From positions 4,774,001 to 4,838,000 of the forward strand of contig NZ_CP022188.1 of the NCBI RefSeq assembly GCF_003111665.1: DNA of 64,000 nucleotides, written 5' to 3'. This document shows, one piece after another, positions 41,390 to 48,863 of the stretch. The translations under genes were made by a program, and so were the position numbers. Positions within the stretch are counted from its first letter, which is position 1, and every line of letters starts with the position of its first letter. The stretch is from Parazoarcus communis. Lineage in GTDB: Bacteria > Pseudomonadota > Gammaproteobacteria > Burkholderiales > Rhodocyclaceae. The notes below the pieces were generated by a model that was not told the origin of the DNA, ran no database searches, and saw only the letters and a list, made by a program, of their open reading frames with translations.

Positions 41390-42400
41390 TCAGGGCTCCG
41401 GCGAAGCGTATTTTCGGGCCATTCCAGCGGCGACGTCCGACAATTCCTGTCGCAGGGCAGTTGGGCTCAGCACTTCGACCGCGTCGCCAAAGCCGAGCAG
41501 CCACCATCTGAGCTGCGGGGTATCGGCAACGGTTGCATGGACAAGCAGCGTGTCGCCCTCCTCGCTTACCTTCTGATCGGTAGACAGGGGCGTTTCGAGC
41601 AGATGCTCTCCGGCTTCGCGCGAGAAGCGCAGCGCGACTTGTATTAACTGGCCCTTGCCGAAAGCCCAGATACCCCGCTCGATACCGGCGTCGAGATCGT
41701 AGCCCGGTGGTGGAATGGCTGGTTCTTCGCGTAGCGTTGCCGCCTCAACGCGGTGCAGGGCGAAGTTCTGCGCATTGGGGTAGTCGCCAATCCGGGCATG
41801 CAGGTAGATCACCCAGCCACGCTGGATGATGGCCAGCGGGTGTATCCGGTAACTCTCCGCGGACTTACTGCCCTTCTTCCGGTAGCTGATGTCCAGTTGG
41901 CGTTCGTGCATCAACGCATCCGAGACGGTGCGCTGAATCTCTTGGGCGACTCCGGGCGGTATCAGTGGTTGGGCGGGCGGGACGGTGCGGACCTTGTCCA
42001 ACCAGGATCGCGTGGGCTTGGGTTGCTGCTCGGCAGACAGCCGGCTGCGGGCGGCCTGGAACTGGGGCTGAAGGTGTTCGACGATACCGGCCGGGAGCAG
42101 GCTGCGCAGGTGCTGTTCCGCTAGAACCCAAGTCAGTGCCTCGGCAACCGACAATCCCGGCAGGTCGAAACTACGGGCTTCACGCTGCCAACTCCAACCG
42201 TAAGGCTTGGCGCGCTCATCAACCACCAGCGGAAAGGCACTCGACAGGTCCATCAGGTCGCGCTGGACGGTCCTCTCCGTAGTGTCGAAGCCCTGCACGG
42301 CAAGCGCCTGCTTGAGTTCTTGAACGGTGATTTTCTGCGGATAGCGGGGTAAGAGCCTGAGAAGCTGCCAGTGGCGAAGGATGGTCTCTCGGATAGTCAC
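41390..42400 (-). CDS. WYL-domain transcriptional regulator
   Basis: The 336-residue protein has an N-terminal winged helix-turn-helix (residues about 5-60, VQELKQALAVQGFDTTERT) and a WYL domain (about 150-225) with LDISYRKKGSKSAESYRIHP and RGWVIYLHARIGDY. The C-terminal extension ends WLLGFGDAVEVLSP, as in BrxR/CapW-like and other WYL regulators. Such proteins often control phage-defence genes and sense nucleic-acid ligands. It faces the cargo genes across a 184-bp divergent region and has replaced the end of the integrase gene. Confidence 0.88.
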   Translation of the reverse strand: MTIRETILRHWQLLRLLPRYPQKITVQELKQALAVQGFDTTERTVQRDLMDLSSAFPLVVDERAKPYGWSWQREARSFDLPGLSVAEALTWVLAEQHLRSLLPAGIVEHLQPQFQAARSRLSAEQQPKPTRSWLDKVRTVPPAQPLIPPGVAQEIQRTVSDALMHERQLDISYRKKGSKSAESYRIHPLAIIQRGWVIYLHARIGDYPNAQNFALHRVEAATLREEPAIPPPGYDLDAGIERGIWAFGKGQLIQVALRFSREAGEHLLETPLSTDQKVSEEGDTLLVHATVADTPQLRWWLLGFGDAVEVLSPTALRQELSDVAAGMARKYASPEP

Positions 42401-42468
42401 TCGTGTCTGTCTCGCAATTGCACTGCTTGGCTCTTCTCAGCTCGCGGCATGCGATCTTCCGCACGCCC

Positions 42469-42487
42469 TGCGACAGGCTGCGTCGCA
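42469..42487. promoter_or_regulatory. Candidate WYL-regulator operator
   Basis: TGCGAC (42469-42474) and GTCGCA (42482-42487) form a perfect dyad with a 7-bp spacer between the divergent WYL gene and the cargo genes. It is the clearest dyad in that region. Confidence 0.4.
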
Positions 42488-42584
42488 CAACACCGTTATC
42501 CTACGTCTATCGCGTGTCGGGCTGACCATTCTCATGGTCTACGGCATGATGTCAATGCAATCAACTCATCACGGAGACATCTCC

Positions 42585-42779
42585 ATGAGTGGCTATGCGG
42601 TGAAGGTGCAAGGCGGTTCCGCGAAGGTGGTCGACATCAAGACTGGCGGGATCAAGCGGACTGTAAGCGGCGGCATCCTCTCGGCGCAGGTGCTTGGTGA
42701 CATGGTTCAGGTCACGGACAAGAACGGGCGCGTGAGGGTCATCGAGATCAAGACAGGGGCGGTCAAGCGCAGCCTCTGA
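42585..42779 (+). CDS. Small island protein with two internal repeats
   Basis: The 64-residue reading starts at 42585 with GGAG 8 nt upstream; the longer frame from 42381 overlaps the WYL start and is not credible. The protein has two similar units, AKVVDIKTGGIKRTV and VRVIEIKTGAVKRSL, each a probable beta-hairpin ending in a lysine/arginine-rich turn. No signal peptide or family recognised. It is the first cargo gene opposite the WYL regulator. Confidence 0.65.
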   Translation: MSGYAVKVQGGSAKVVDIKTGGIKRTVSGGILSAQVLGDMVQVTDKNGRVRVIEIKTGAVKRSL

Positions 42780-42805
42780 CGGCCAGCCAAATCCACAACA
42801 CTACG

Positions 42806-43270
42806 ATGGACCTCGAAATGCAAGCAAAGAGACGAAGGGATGCGGCGCTGCTCAACTACCCACACTCGCGCACCGACAGGTCGTTGCGGCCAAGATTCTG
42901 TCTTTACCGCAGCAATGGTGAACTGTTCTTCGTGAACCACACGGATGAGACGCTCGACTGGGTCGCGAACGGCTCGGTAGGCGGGTTCATCGACGCGGGT
43001 GGCGACCCGGTGGCGACCACCGATGCCCAGACCCACTATGAGCAGGTTCTGCCGGGGGAAGGTGTGTTGATCGACGCATTCGACGCTCAGTTCGACTGCG
43101 ATCTGTACATCGCTTCGACCATCACGGTCGCCAGCGCAGCGTCGGGCGTCCTGCAGTTTCAATGCGCAGACAAGGGAGGCGCCCGCGGACGCGTGCTGCT
43201 CTGGCATGACGGGTTCGTCTCGCCGCAGGTTCGTATGGAAGTTCTTACCGAAGACAGGAACAGCAAATGA
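42806..43270 (+). CDS. Island protein of unknown function
   Basis: A 154-residue soluble protein, mostly predicted beta (FCLYRSNGELFFVNHTDETL, then CDLYIASTITVASAASGVLQF). No membrane helix or recognised motif. An internal ATG at 42818 is an alternative start, since no clear ribosome site precedes either. Its stop overlaps the next start by 4 nt. Confidence 0.65.
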   Translation: MDLEMQAKRRRDAALLNYPHSRTDRSLRPRFCLYRSNGELFFVNHTDETLDWVANGSVGGFIDAGGDPVATTDAQTHYEQVLPGEGVLIDAFDAQFDCDLYIASTITVASAASGVLQFQCADKGGARGRVLLWHDGFVSPQVRMEVLTEDRNSK

Positions 43271-43533
43271 CGGCTGATCGCATCAGTGCAATTCTCTATC
43301 GCCACGACCCCGCGAACACGGGCTGCAGCGTGTGCGAGGACATGGAAGACGAATACGACCGCATCGCTGGCGCGATTGCGGAAATCCCGTTGGAGCAACT
43401 CACATTCGAAGCCTTTCGCGCCGTTCTCGTCGACGCGTTCTTTGAAGACGCGCTCTCTGACGAGGATTTAAGAAAGAGCCATGCCGAGATCGTCGGCGTT
43501 GGGGTTTGGCCATCAATCAAGAAACAAGCATAA
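43267..43533 (+). CDS. Small acidic island protein of unknown function
   Basis: The 88-residue protein has [20 protein letters not shown] near its start, with a CxxC pair, and many acidic residues. It is coupled to the previous gene by an ATGA overlap and lies 11 nt before the phosphoesterase gene. No family recognised. Confidence 0.6.
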   Translation: MTADRISAILYRHDPANTGCSVCEDMEDEYDRIAGAIAEIPLEQLTFEAFRAVLVDAFFEDALSDEDLRKSHAEIVGVGVWPSIKKQA

Positions 43534-43544
43534 CGGGAGCACTC

Positions 43545-44498
43545 ATGGCGGAAGTTGCTGGGTACGACGTGATTGGAGACATTCATGGTCACGCCGATGA
43601 ACTGGAAGCACTGCTGAGAAAGCTGGACTACCGCAAGCAGGGTGGAACTTGGCGTCATCCTGAACGCACGGCTGTGTTCGTCGGCGACCTTATCGACCGA
43701 GGGCCGAAGCAACTGGAGGTCGTCGACATCGTTCGCAGGATGGTCGAGGAAGGCCACGCAAAGGCCACGATGGGAAATCATGAGTTCAACGCCATCGCGT
43801 GGCGAACGCTCGACGAGCATGGCAGCCCCCTTCGCGAGCACTCCAAGAAGAACGAAGATCAGCACGCCGCCTTTCTTGCTGCAGTTGATGGAAATCCGGA
43901 ACTACACAAGGACGTTGTCGACTGGTTTCTGACCCTGCCGCTGTGGCTCGAACTGGACGGGATCAATGTGATTCACGCCTGCTGGCACACCGGGTATATG
44001 GACCGCTTCGCAGACCGTCTCGCGCCGGGGAATCGCCTGACACCAGAATTGATGAACGAAGCAGCGAGAAAACCTGCTCCAGGTGGCGAGGAAACCTTGT
44101 TCAATGCCATAGAAGTGTGGCTCAAAGGCCTTGAAGCTCCGCTGCCCGTCGGCGAAAAGTTCAATGACAAGGATGGCCATCCGCGGACAGAGGTGCGCGT
44201 TCGGTGGTGGGATGAAGGCGCAACCCTATATCCCGAGGCGGCGATGATAGAAGAACACATCCGCGCGCGGCTGCCTGCGGTCGAGATTCCGGAAGCCGCT
44301 CGATACCGCTATGAGCCACAGAGACCAGTCTTCTTCGGCCACTACTGGATGAGTGGCCACCCGTCCATTCAGAGCACTCTCGCGGCCTGTACAGACTTTT
44401 CTGTGGCCAAACAGGGCAAGTTGGTGGCCTACCGCTGGAATGGCGAGCAGAAACTCTCGAACGAAGGCTTCCACTACGTGCAAGACGGGCGGACTTGA
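43545..44498 (+). CDS. Calcineurin-like metallophosphoesterase
   Basis: The 317-residue protein has the complete metal-site series GDIHGH (residues 11-16), VGDLIDRGP (46-54), GNHEFN (77-82) and HACWHTG, with a late FFGHYW that supplies the last histidines. The pattern is nearest to PrpE/bis(5'-nucleosyl)-tetraphosphatase-like enzymes, which act on dinucleotides or phosphoproteins. The ATG at 43545 follows GGGAG. It is the only island cargo gene with a readable enzyme activity and may be its effector. Confidence 0.85.
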   Translation: MAEVAGYDVIGDIHGHADELEALLRKLDYRKQGGTWRHPERTAVFVGDLIDRGPKQLEVVDIVRRMVEEGHAKATMGNHEFNAIAWRTLDEHGSPLREHSKKNEDQHAAFLAAVDGNPELHKDVVDWFLTLPLWLELDGINVIHACWHTGYMDRFADRLAPGNRLTPELMNEAARKPAPGGEETLFNAIEVWLKGLEAPLPVGEKFNDKDGHPRTEVRVRWWDEGATLYPEAAMIEEHIRARLPAVEIPEAARYRYEPQRPVFFGHYWMSGHPSIQSTLAACTDFSVAKQGKLVAYRWNGEQKLSNEGFHYVQDGRT

Positions 44499-44788
44499 AT
44501 GGAGGTATTGCTAAGGCCAAATCAAAGAAGGGGAACGCCCCCACAGGGCTAGCCGCAAACTGTCTCGACTGTCCTAATCACCGGGCAATCCCCGACCCGG
44601 AGCCGGAAGACTGGTGCTTTGCCACTGACCTTGCGGTGGTATGGACTAAGGTGCAGAACCCAGTGCAAGACCCTGAATCTCGCTGGCTCTCGGACCGGAA
44701 CCCCTATCGGTGCGTCGCACAGTCATGCCGGCCCCACCATTTACACGAGGACACGAACAGGCCCGGTTGGTGTCCGTTGCTGAATTGA
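44495..44788 (+). CDS. Cysteine-rich small island protein
   Basis: The 97-residue reading uses a TTG start overlapping the phosphoesterase stop (TTGA). Cysteines lie in [26 protein letters not shown] and GWCPLLN, a spacing compatible with one or two zinc sites. No family recognised. The unusual start lowers confidence, but the frame shows no stop and the pattern looks like protein. Confidence 0.5.
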   Translation: MNGGIAKAKSKKGNAPTGLAANCLDCPNHRAIPDPEPEDWCFATDLAVVWTKVQNPVQDPESRWLSDRNPYRCVAQSCRPHHLHEDTNRPGWCPLLN

Positions 44789-44804
44789 GCCCACTCATCC
44801 AACC

Positions 44805-45146
44805 ATGCCTCGGAAAAATCTGCCCTACCTCGATCAAGAGCGTCTGAACTACATCTTTGAAGCGGTCTACGACCCTCTGCCTGAGAACGCGGCAGAGACG
44901 CTCTACGGCGATGACAAGATGGCGTCTCTGCTGTGCGCGCTGAAGTCCGCGCAGGGTTTCAACCATCGCTTCCGTTGGGACGATACCTGCGACCTCTTCC
45001 ACCAGTTCGACCCGATTCTTAATTTCGCGCACCACACGGAGGGCACGACCCTTTGGTTAGCGATGATTCTCGCCATTCAAGAGCTTTACGGGTTCTCGGA
45101 CGAGAAGATGCGCAATCTGATGAAGATCATGACGATAAGAAAATGA
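44805..45146 (+). CDS. Small helical island protein of unknown function
   Basis: A 113-residue protein with mixed aromatic and acidic residues (YLDQERLNYIFEAVYDPL, then TTLWLAMILAIQELYGFSD). It lies 16 nt after the cysteine-rich gene and is the last cargo gene. No membrane segment is certain; the LWLAMILAI stretch is short. Confidence 0.6.
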   Translation: MPRKNLPYLDQERLNYIFEAVYDPLPENAAETLYGDDKMASLLCALKSAQGFNHRFRWDDTCDLFHQFDPILNFAHHTEGTTLWLAMILAIQELYGFSDEKMRNLMKIMTIRK

Positions 45147-45355
45147 TTTTTATCATGTTTTCGACCCTCACGCGCCTAGCATTGATCGATGCGTAATAGA
45201 TGCACTCTCCGAACCGCCATAATGTCGAGTGCGGCGCTGGACAAGGGGTCGCTGTCCATTCCCTGTCCAAACGCTGTTCAAATTGACCAACCGAATTGGG
45301 CGAAATCGAAAGAAGCGCAACAAACTAAGCGATTGTTATAAAACAACATTAGCAC
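45147..45355. other. Right non-coding end of the island
   Basis: This stretch between the last cargo gene and the moaC remnant is AT-richer than the chromosome. It contains the 19-bp repeat at 45253-45271 but no credible gene; a 65-codon frame crossing it has no supporting features. Confidence 0.6.
45253..45271 (+). repeat. Candidate integrase arm-type site, right
   Basis: TGTCCATTCCCTGTCCAAA matches the left copy at 40798-40816 at 17 of 19 positions. It lies 85 bp inside the right moaC repeat. Confidence 0.5.
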
Positions 45356-45473
45356 CGCCCTGCTCACCATCTACGACATGTACAAGGCGATGGATCGCGG
45401 CATGCGCATGGAAGGCATCCAGCTGATGGAAAAGCTCGGCGGCAAGTCGGGGCACTGGGTTTCTGGCAGCTGA
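45356..45473 (+). pseudogene. moaC 3' fragment (right attachment site, displaced original end)
   Basis: The first 105 bp repeat 40572-40676 (two mismatches), and the frame then continues in-frame with VSGS and a TGA at 45471-45473. It encodes the last 39 residues of MoaC with no start or upstream part. It is best read as attR, with the downstream bases being the original chromosomal end of moaC. Confidence 0.88.
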
Positions 45474-45709
45474 AGCCGCTTGGGCGCAAAACCTTCATTG
45501 CGCGGCACAAGGGGCGAAAGCCGACAATGCGTGCCGCTAAAAGTCGCCCAGGAAACAGCGTAAGCCTCTGAATTCATTCTGTTGATCAAGACCAGACCAA
45601 GACAGGCACCGGAATTGCGTTCACGCCGGATGCAGTTTTGCTTCAAAGGTCAGGCGTGGTGCAGGCGCCACGCCCTAGTTTAAATCTGGAATGATCACGC
45701 AGGGAAATC
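45474..45709. other. Gene-free stretch right of the island
   Basis: No gene is seen. Two dyads are present: GCGGCAC (45502-45508) with GTGCCGC (45531-45537), and GGCGTGG (45653-45659) with CCACGCC (45668-45674), the latter possibly a weak terminator. This was the original region downstream of moaC. Confidence 0.5.
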
Positions 45710-45928
45710 ATGGCAATCAAGGATATCAAGGCCTTTTCGGACAAAGCCCGCGCTGATGCGGCCCTCGGCGAACAGCTGAAGGCCTGTCAGAAAGTCAGGG
45801 AACTGCTCGCACTCGCGCGCGACAGCGGCTTCCCGATCGACGAAGTCGAACTCTATCCGCCCAACGAGCCGCAGTTCACCGAAGACCAGTTCTCCGAGCG
45901 GCTGTGCAAGGCGCTGCTGCGGGTCTGA
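45710..45928 (+). CDS. Small Nif11-like domain protein
   Basis: The 72-residue protein starts MAIKDIKAFSDKARADAALG and continues VRELLALARDSGFPIDEVEL, the helical pattern of Nif11-type leader domains. Nif11 domains occur as stand-alone proteins in diazotrophs and as leaders of ribosomal peptides. There is no Gly-Gly cleavage site or core peptide here, so a stand-alone role is more likely. It lies just outside the island and is followed by a hairpin. Confidence 0.6.
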   Translation: MAIKDIKAFSDKARADAALGEQLKACQKVRELLALARDSGFPIDEVELYPPNEPQFTEDQFSERLCKALLRV

Positions 45929-45936
45929 TCCGACAA

Positions 45937-45958
45937 GGGCCTGACATCCGTCAGGCCC
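45937..45958. terminator. Hairpin between convergent genes
   Basis: GGGCCTGAC and GTCAGGCCC pair perfectly around ATCC. It lies between the Nif11-like gene and the convergent TerB-like gene. No long T-run follows. Confidence 0.55.
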
Positions 45959-45982
45959 GACCTTCCCCCGGCGCGAACAGCC

Positions 45983-46954
45983 TCAGCGCCCGCGCACCAT
46001 GGACATGATCTGGCCCGCATCGAGCGAACCCGCCCGCTCCTGGATCTGCGGCAGATAACGCGCCTGCATCTCCTTGGCCGGTCCCAGCAGATTCTGGAAC
46101 GTGTCGCGCAGCAGTTCGGTACTCATCTGCCGCCCGCCGCCGTAGTAGCGCCGCGCCACCTGACCGAGCGCATAGGTGGTGGCGAAAGAGAAAGCGACGC
46201 TGGTCGCAGACTTGCCGAGCTGGCGCCCCAAGCCGCCCCCGACCTTGCCCAGCAGCCCGCCAAGCAGCTTGCGCCCGAACTGTTCGAGATACTGCGAGGT
46301 CAGGCCAACGCCCATCGTGGCCAGCAGTTCGCGGATATGGCCCTGGTCGAGTTCGTGCCCATAGGTCTTTCCGATGCCATAGACCATCTTGATCTGCAGC
46401 GGAATGATCGCCATCGAGGCCCACGACTGCGGCAGAAGCTCGAGCGCCCCGTTCAGAATCGCGTAGTTGAGAATACTGCGGTCCATCTCGGCGTCCGCCG
46501 CCGGGTTCGATGCAGCGCGCGGGACTTCCTGACCGGCAGCCGCGCCCGCTGGCGCCATCGGCGCTGCCGCATCGATCAGGTCGGCCATTTCCTCACCCTG
46601 CTGGTCGACCGGCGCTGTCACCGCCCGCCCCAGACCCAGCGCGGCCGCGAGCGCATCGAGGAAGGCACGCTCGGCCGGACTGGTGTGACCGTCTGCATCG
46701 CACACGCAAACGGCCATCTCGTATGCAAGCTGCCGGTGGGTCGGCTCGCCCAGCGCGGCGACCGCATCGTCCAGGCTGACGCGCTTGAGCAAGACCTGCT
46801 GGTATAGACCGCGCAGATCGGCCGCACCGGCTTCTCCGCTCAGCGATTCGGCGATGCCGCGAATCTGTTCACGCTCCTGCTCGTCGTTCGCGCCATCTGC
46901 AAAGGCGGCCATCAGGGCGATGGTCAGGACGGCTTTCTGCTGATCTGCATTCAT
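45983..46954 (-). CDS. TerB-like/DUF697-like protein
   Basis: The 323-residue protein has an N-terminal acidic helical domain resembling TerB (LIALMAAFADGANDEQERE-type; VCDADGHTSPAERAFLDALA). Its C-terminal half resembles DUF697 (LLATMGVGLTSQYLEQFGRK, then a Gly-rich segment and ATTYALGQVARRYYGGG). Function is unknown; relatives associate with membranes or GTPases. The start at 46954 is used. It follows the tungstate transporter genes. Confidence 0.65.
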   Translation of the reverse strand: MNADQQKAVLTIALMAAFADGANDEQEREQIRGIAESLSGEAGAADLRGLYQQVLLKRVSLDDAVAALGEPTHRQLAYEMAVCVCDADGHTSPAERAFLDALAAALGLGRAVTAPVDQQGEEMADLIDAAAPMAPAGAAAGQEVPRAASNPAADAEMDRSILNYAILNGALELLPQSWASMAIIPLQIKMVYGIGKTYGHELDQGHIRELLATMGVGLTSQYLEQFGRKLLGGLLGKVGGGLGRQLGKSATSVAFSFATTYALGQVARRYYGGGRQMSTELLRDTFQNLLGPAKEMQARYLPQIQERAGSLDAGQIMSMVRGR

Positions 46955-47035
46955 GATGTCTCGGGCTCGATGAAACGGGTGCACTCAAGACCCGATGAGC
47001 ATGCTCGAGTTCCCCGCAGTGACGCAGGCGCCCGA

Positions 47036-47749
47036 TCAGAAAGTCATGCGCCAGGGCAGTTCGCCCTGGATGAAGAGTCTGGCCTCGTCCGATGCAGGGC
47101 GAGAGAAGAAGCGCTGCGTCGGCGTGTGTTCGCACACCTTGCCGGCGGACAGAAAGACGATGTCATCCCCCAGCCGGGTAGCCTGTCCGAGGTTGTGGGT
47201 GACCATCAGGATGCGGGTGCCGTCGGTACGGATCTCGCGGATGATGCGCTCGACTTCCGCCGTTGCCGACGGATCGAGGCTGGCGGTGGGTTCGTCGAGC
47301 AGCAGCAGGCGCGGGCGGGTCAGCCAGGCGCGCGCAAGCGCCAGCCGTTGCTTCTCCCCGCCCGACAACTGGCGCGCGCTGTCACCGGCGCGATGTGCGA
47401 GCCCGATGCGCTCGAGCACGGCCATCGCCCTGCGCTGGCGCTCGGCCGCAGACACGCCGAGCGGCTTGAGTCCGAGCGCAACGTTCTCCAGCACCGTGGC
47501 ACGCAACATCATCGGATGCTGGAACACCATCATCACTCCCCGCGCCGGACGCACACCACCGCCCCAGTCGATTGTCCCGCCGCTGGGTTCGACCAGGCCG
47601 CACAGCACGCGCAGCAACATGCTCTTGCCCGCTCCGTTGGGACCAAGCAAGAGCGTGATGCCCTCGCTGCCGAGCTGCAGATCGATGCCGTCGAGCACGG
47701 CATGTCCGTTGGGTGAAAAGCGCAGATTGTCGATACGGACAGGGAACAT
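47036..47749 (-). CDS. tupC: Tungstate ABC transporter ATP-binding protein
   Basis: The 237-residue ATPase has Walker A GPNGAGKS, the Q-loop in MMVFQHPMMLRATV, signature LSGGEKQRLALARA and Walker B LLLLDEPTASLD. On its own it could serve several oxyanion importers, but it is directly downstream of a TupB-type permease and of the tungsten enzyme operon. It lies 10 nt after the permease gene. Confidence 0.85.
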   Translation of the reverse strand: MFPVRIDNLRFSPNGHAVLDGIDLQLGSEGITLLLGPNGAGKSMLLRVLCGLVEPSGGTIDWGGGVRPARGVMMVFQHPMMLRATVLENVALGLKPLGVSAAERQRRAMAVLERIGLAHRAGDSARQLSGGEKQRLALARAWLTRPRLLLLDEPTASLDPSATAEVERIIREIRTDGTRILMVTHNLGQATRLGDDIVFLSAGKVCEHTPTQRFFSRPASDEARLFIQGELPWRMTF

Positions 47750-47759
47750 CGGACCTCGG

Positions 47760-48464
47760 TCAGTCGTAGCGTCGCATCGCCCACTGCCGCAGCAGGAAGG
47801 CAAAGGCGTTGAGCGCGAGAATGAGCAGGATCAGCACCACACCGAGCGCAATGGCCAGCGGCAGGTCACCCTTGCTGGTTTCCAGCGCAATGGCCGTCGT
47901 CATCACCCGGGTCGAGCGGTCGATGTTGCCACCGACGATCATTACCGCGCCCACCTCGCTCATGGCGCGGCCAAGGCCCGCGAGCACCGCGACCATCAGG
48001 GAGTGGCGACAGTCGTACAGCAGCGTGGTCACGCTTTGCCACCAGCTGAAGCACATGACCTGCAGCTCTTCGGCGTAGCGTTGCCACACATCCTCCACCA
48101 CCTGGCGCGCAATCGCAGCCATCAGCGGGATCACCAGCAGGGTTTGCGCGACCACCATTGCAGCCGGGGTGTAGAGCAGGCCGAAGTCGCCGAGCGGCCC
48201 TGAGCGCGACAGAAACAGATAGACCACCACGCCCACCACGACCGAGGGCAGGCCCATCATGCCGTTGATGAGTACCGAGGCGGCATGCTTGCCGGGGAAA
48301 CGCCCGACGGCCAGACAGGCACCGAGCGGAAGGCCGATGAGCGTGCCCAGCATGACCGCGCCTCCGCTGACCTTCAGCGACAGCCAGACGATTTCGCCCA
48401 CTCGCGCGTCGAAAGTCGCGAGCAGGGCCAGTGCATCGGCAAAGGTGGAGGTGAACATCGACAT
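47760..48464 (-). CDS. tupB: Tungstate ABC transporter permease
   Basis: The 234-residue permease has about five helices and the EAA-type loop with GLGRAMSEVGAVMIVGGNID and VMTTAIALETSKGDLPLAIA, both characteristic of TupB. It would form the channel for tungstate delivered by TupA, but no tupA is visible in this window. The location behind the aor operon suggests supply of tungsten for AorB. Confidence 0.86.
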   Translation of the reverse strand: MSMFTSTFADALALLATFDARVGEIVWLSLKVSGGAVMLGTLIGLPLGACLAVGRFPGKHAASVLINGMMGLPSVVVGVVVYLFLSRSGPLGDFGLLYTPAAMVVAQTLLVIPLMAAIARQVVEDVWQRYAEELQVMCFSWWQSVTTLLYDCRHSLMVAVLAGLGRAMSEVGAVMIVGGNIDRSTRVMTTAIALETSKGDLPLAIALGVVLILLILALNAFAFLLRQWAMRRYD

Positions 48465-48505
48465 CGCGGGGAGAATACCCGAATCCGCGCGACCTGCCGT
48501 GATCT

Positions 48506-48542
48506 AGGGCGGCCCTGGGGGCTGTTCCGGTGTGGCCGCCCT
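48506..48542 (-). other. Hairpin between the aor operon and tupBC
   Basis: AGGGCGGCC (48506-48514) pairs with GGCCGCCCT (48534-48542). There is no T-run on the minus strand, so it may reduce rather than stop read-through from aor into tupBC. Confidence 0.4.
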
Positions 48543-48555
48543 CGATTACACGCTG

Positions 48556-48861
48556 TCAGCCGCCACCCTTCTGCATCGAACGATCGAGCCTGGCGAGCCA
48601 GCTGCGCCGCGCCGGCTCGTCACCGCCTTCAAAGCAATATCTGACCTGCAGCTGAGGCAGCTCGAAAAGGCCCAGCTTTCGCACCGGCAACACGAGCAGT
48701 TCCAGCCTCAGGCGCTGCTCGCCATCGACAAGCAGCAAGCGCCCCTGCGCCGGACGGCTCACGTCTGCCCATGCGGCACGCAGGTCGCGCTCGAACTCCG
48801 CCGGTGTCGCCGTCACCAGACGCTCGACGATCTCCGGCACCGGACCATTGATGAAGGCCAT
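48556..48861 (-). CDS. Unknown protein in the aldehyde oxidoreductase operon
   Basis: A 101-residue soluble protein (MAFINGPVPEIVERLVTATP, then RLRLELLVLPVRKLGLFELP and LDRSMQKGGG). It starts 2 nt after the MoaD-like gene and so is part of the aor operon. No motif points to a function; a role in cofactor insertion or assembly of the tungsten enzyme is a guess from position. Confidence 0.6.
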   Translation of the reverse strand: MAFINGPVPEIVERLVTATPAEFERDLRAAWADVSRPAQGRLLLVDGEQRLRLELLVLPVRKLGLFELPQLQVRYCFEGGDEPARRSWLARLDRSMQKGGG

Positions 48862-48863
48862 CC

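Larger units (their letters stand above)
40677..45460. mobile_element. Genomic island integrated in the 3' end of moaC, with decayed integrase
   Basis: The element is bounded by the 105-bp moaC repeats and carries a tyrosine integrase remnant directly inside the left end, the usual place. Imperfect 19-bp repeats (40798-40816 and 45253-45271) lie inside both ends and could be integrase arm sites. Cargo is a WYL regulator on the minus strand and six small to medium plus-strand genes. No transfer or replication genes are present, and the integrase is broken, so the element is probably fixed. Codon use and base composition look less GC-biased than the flanks. Confidence 0.85.

Noticed and set aside
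41120..41647. Separate 175-codon gene after the integrase stop
   Set aside because: The first 87 codons continue the integrase in the same frame and the rest is antisense to the WYL gene.
42381..42584. Signal-peptide-like N-terminal extension of the small island protein
   Set aside because: It overlaps the WYL gene start and the divergent control region; the ATG at 42585 has a proper ribosome site.
45229..45426. 65-codon ORF across the right island end
   Set aside because: It crosses the arm-like repeat and enters the moaC fragment in the wrong frame.
45356..45473. Second moaC gene
   Set aside because: Only the last 39 codons are present with no start or 5' part; it is an attachment-site fragment.
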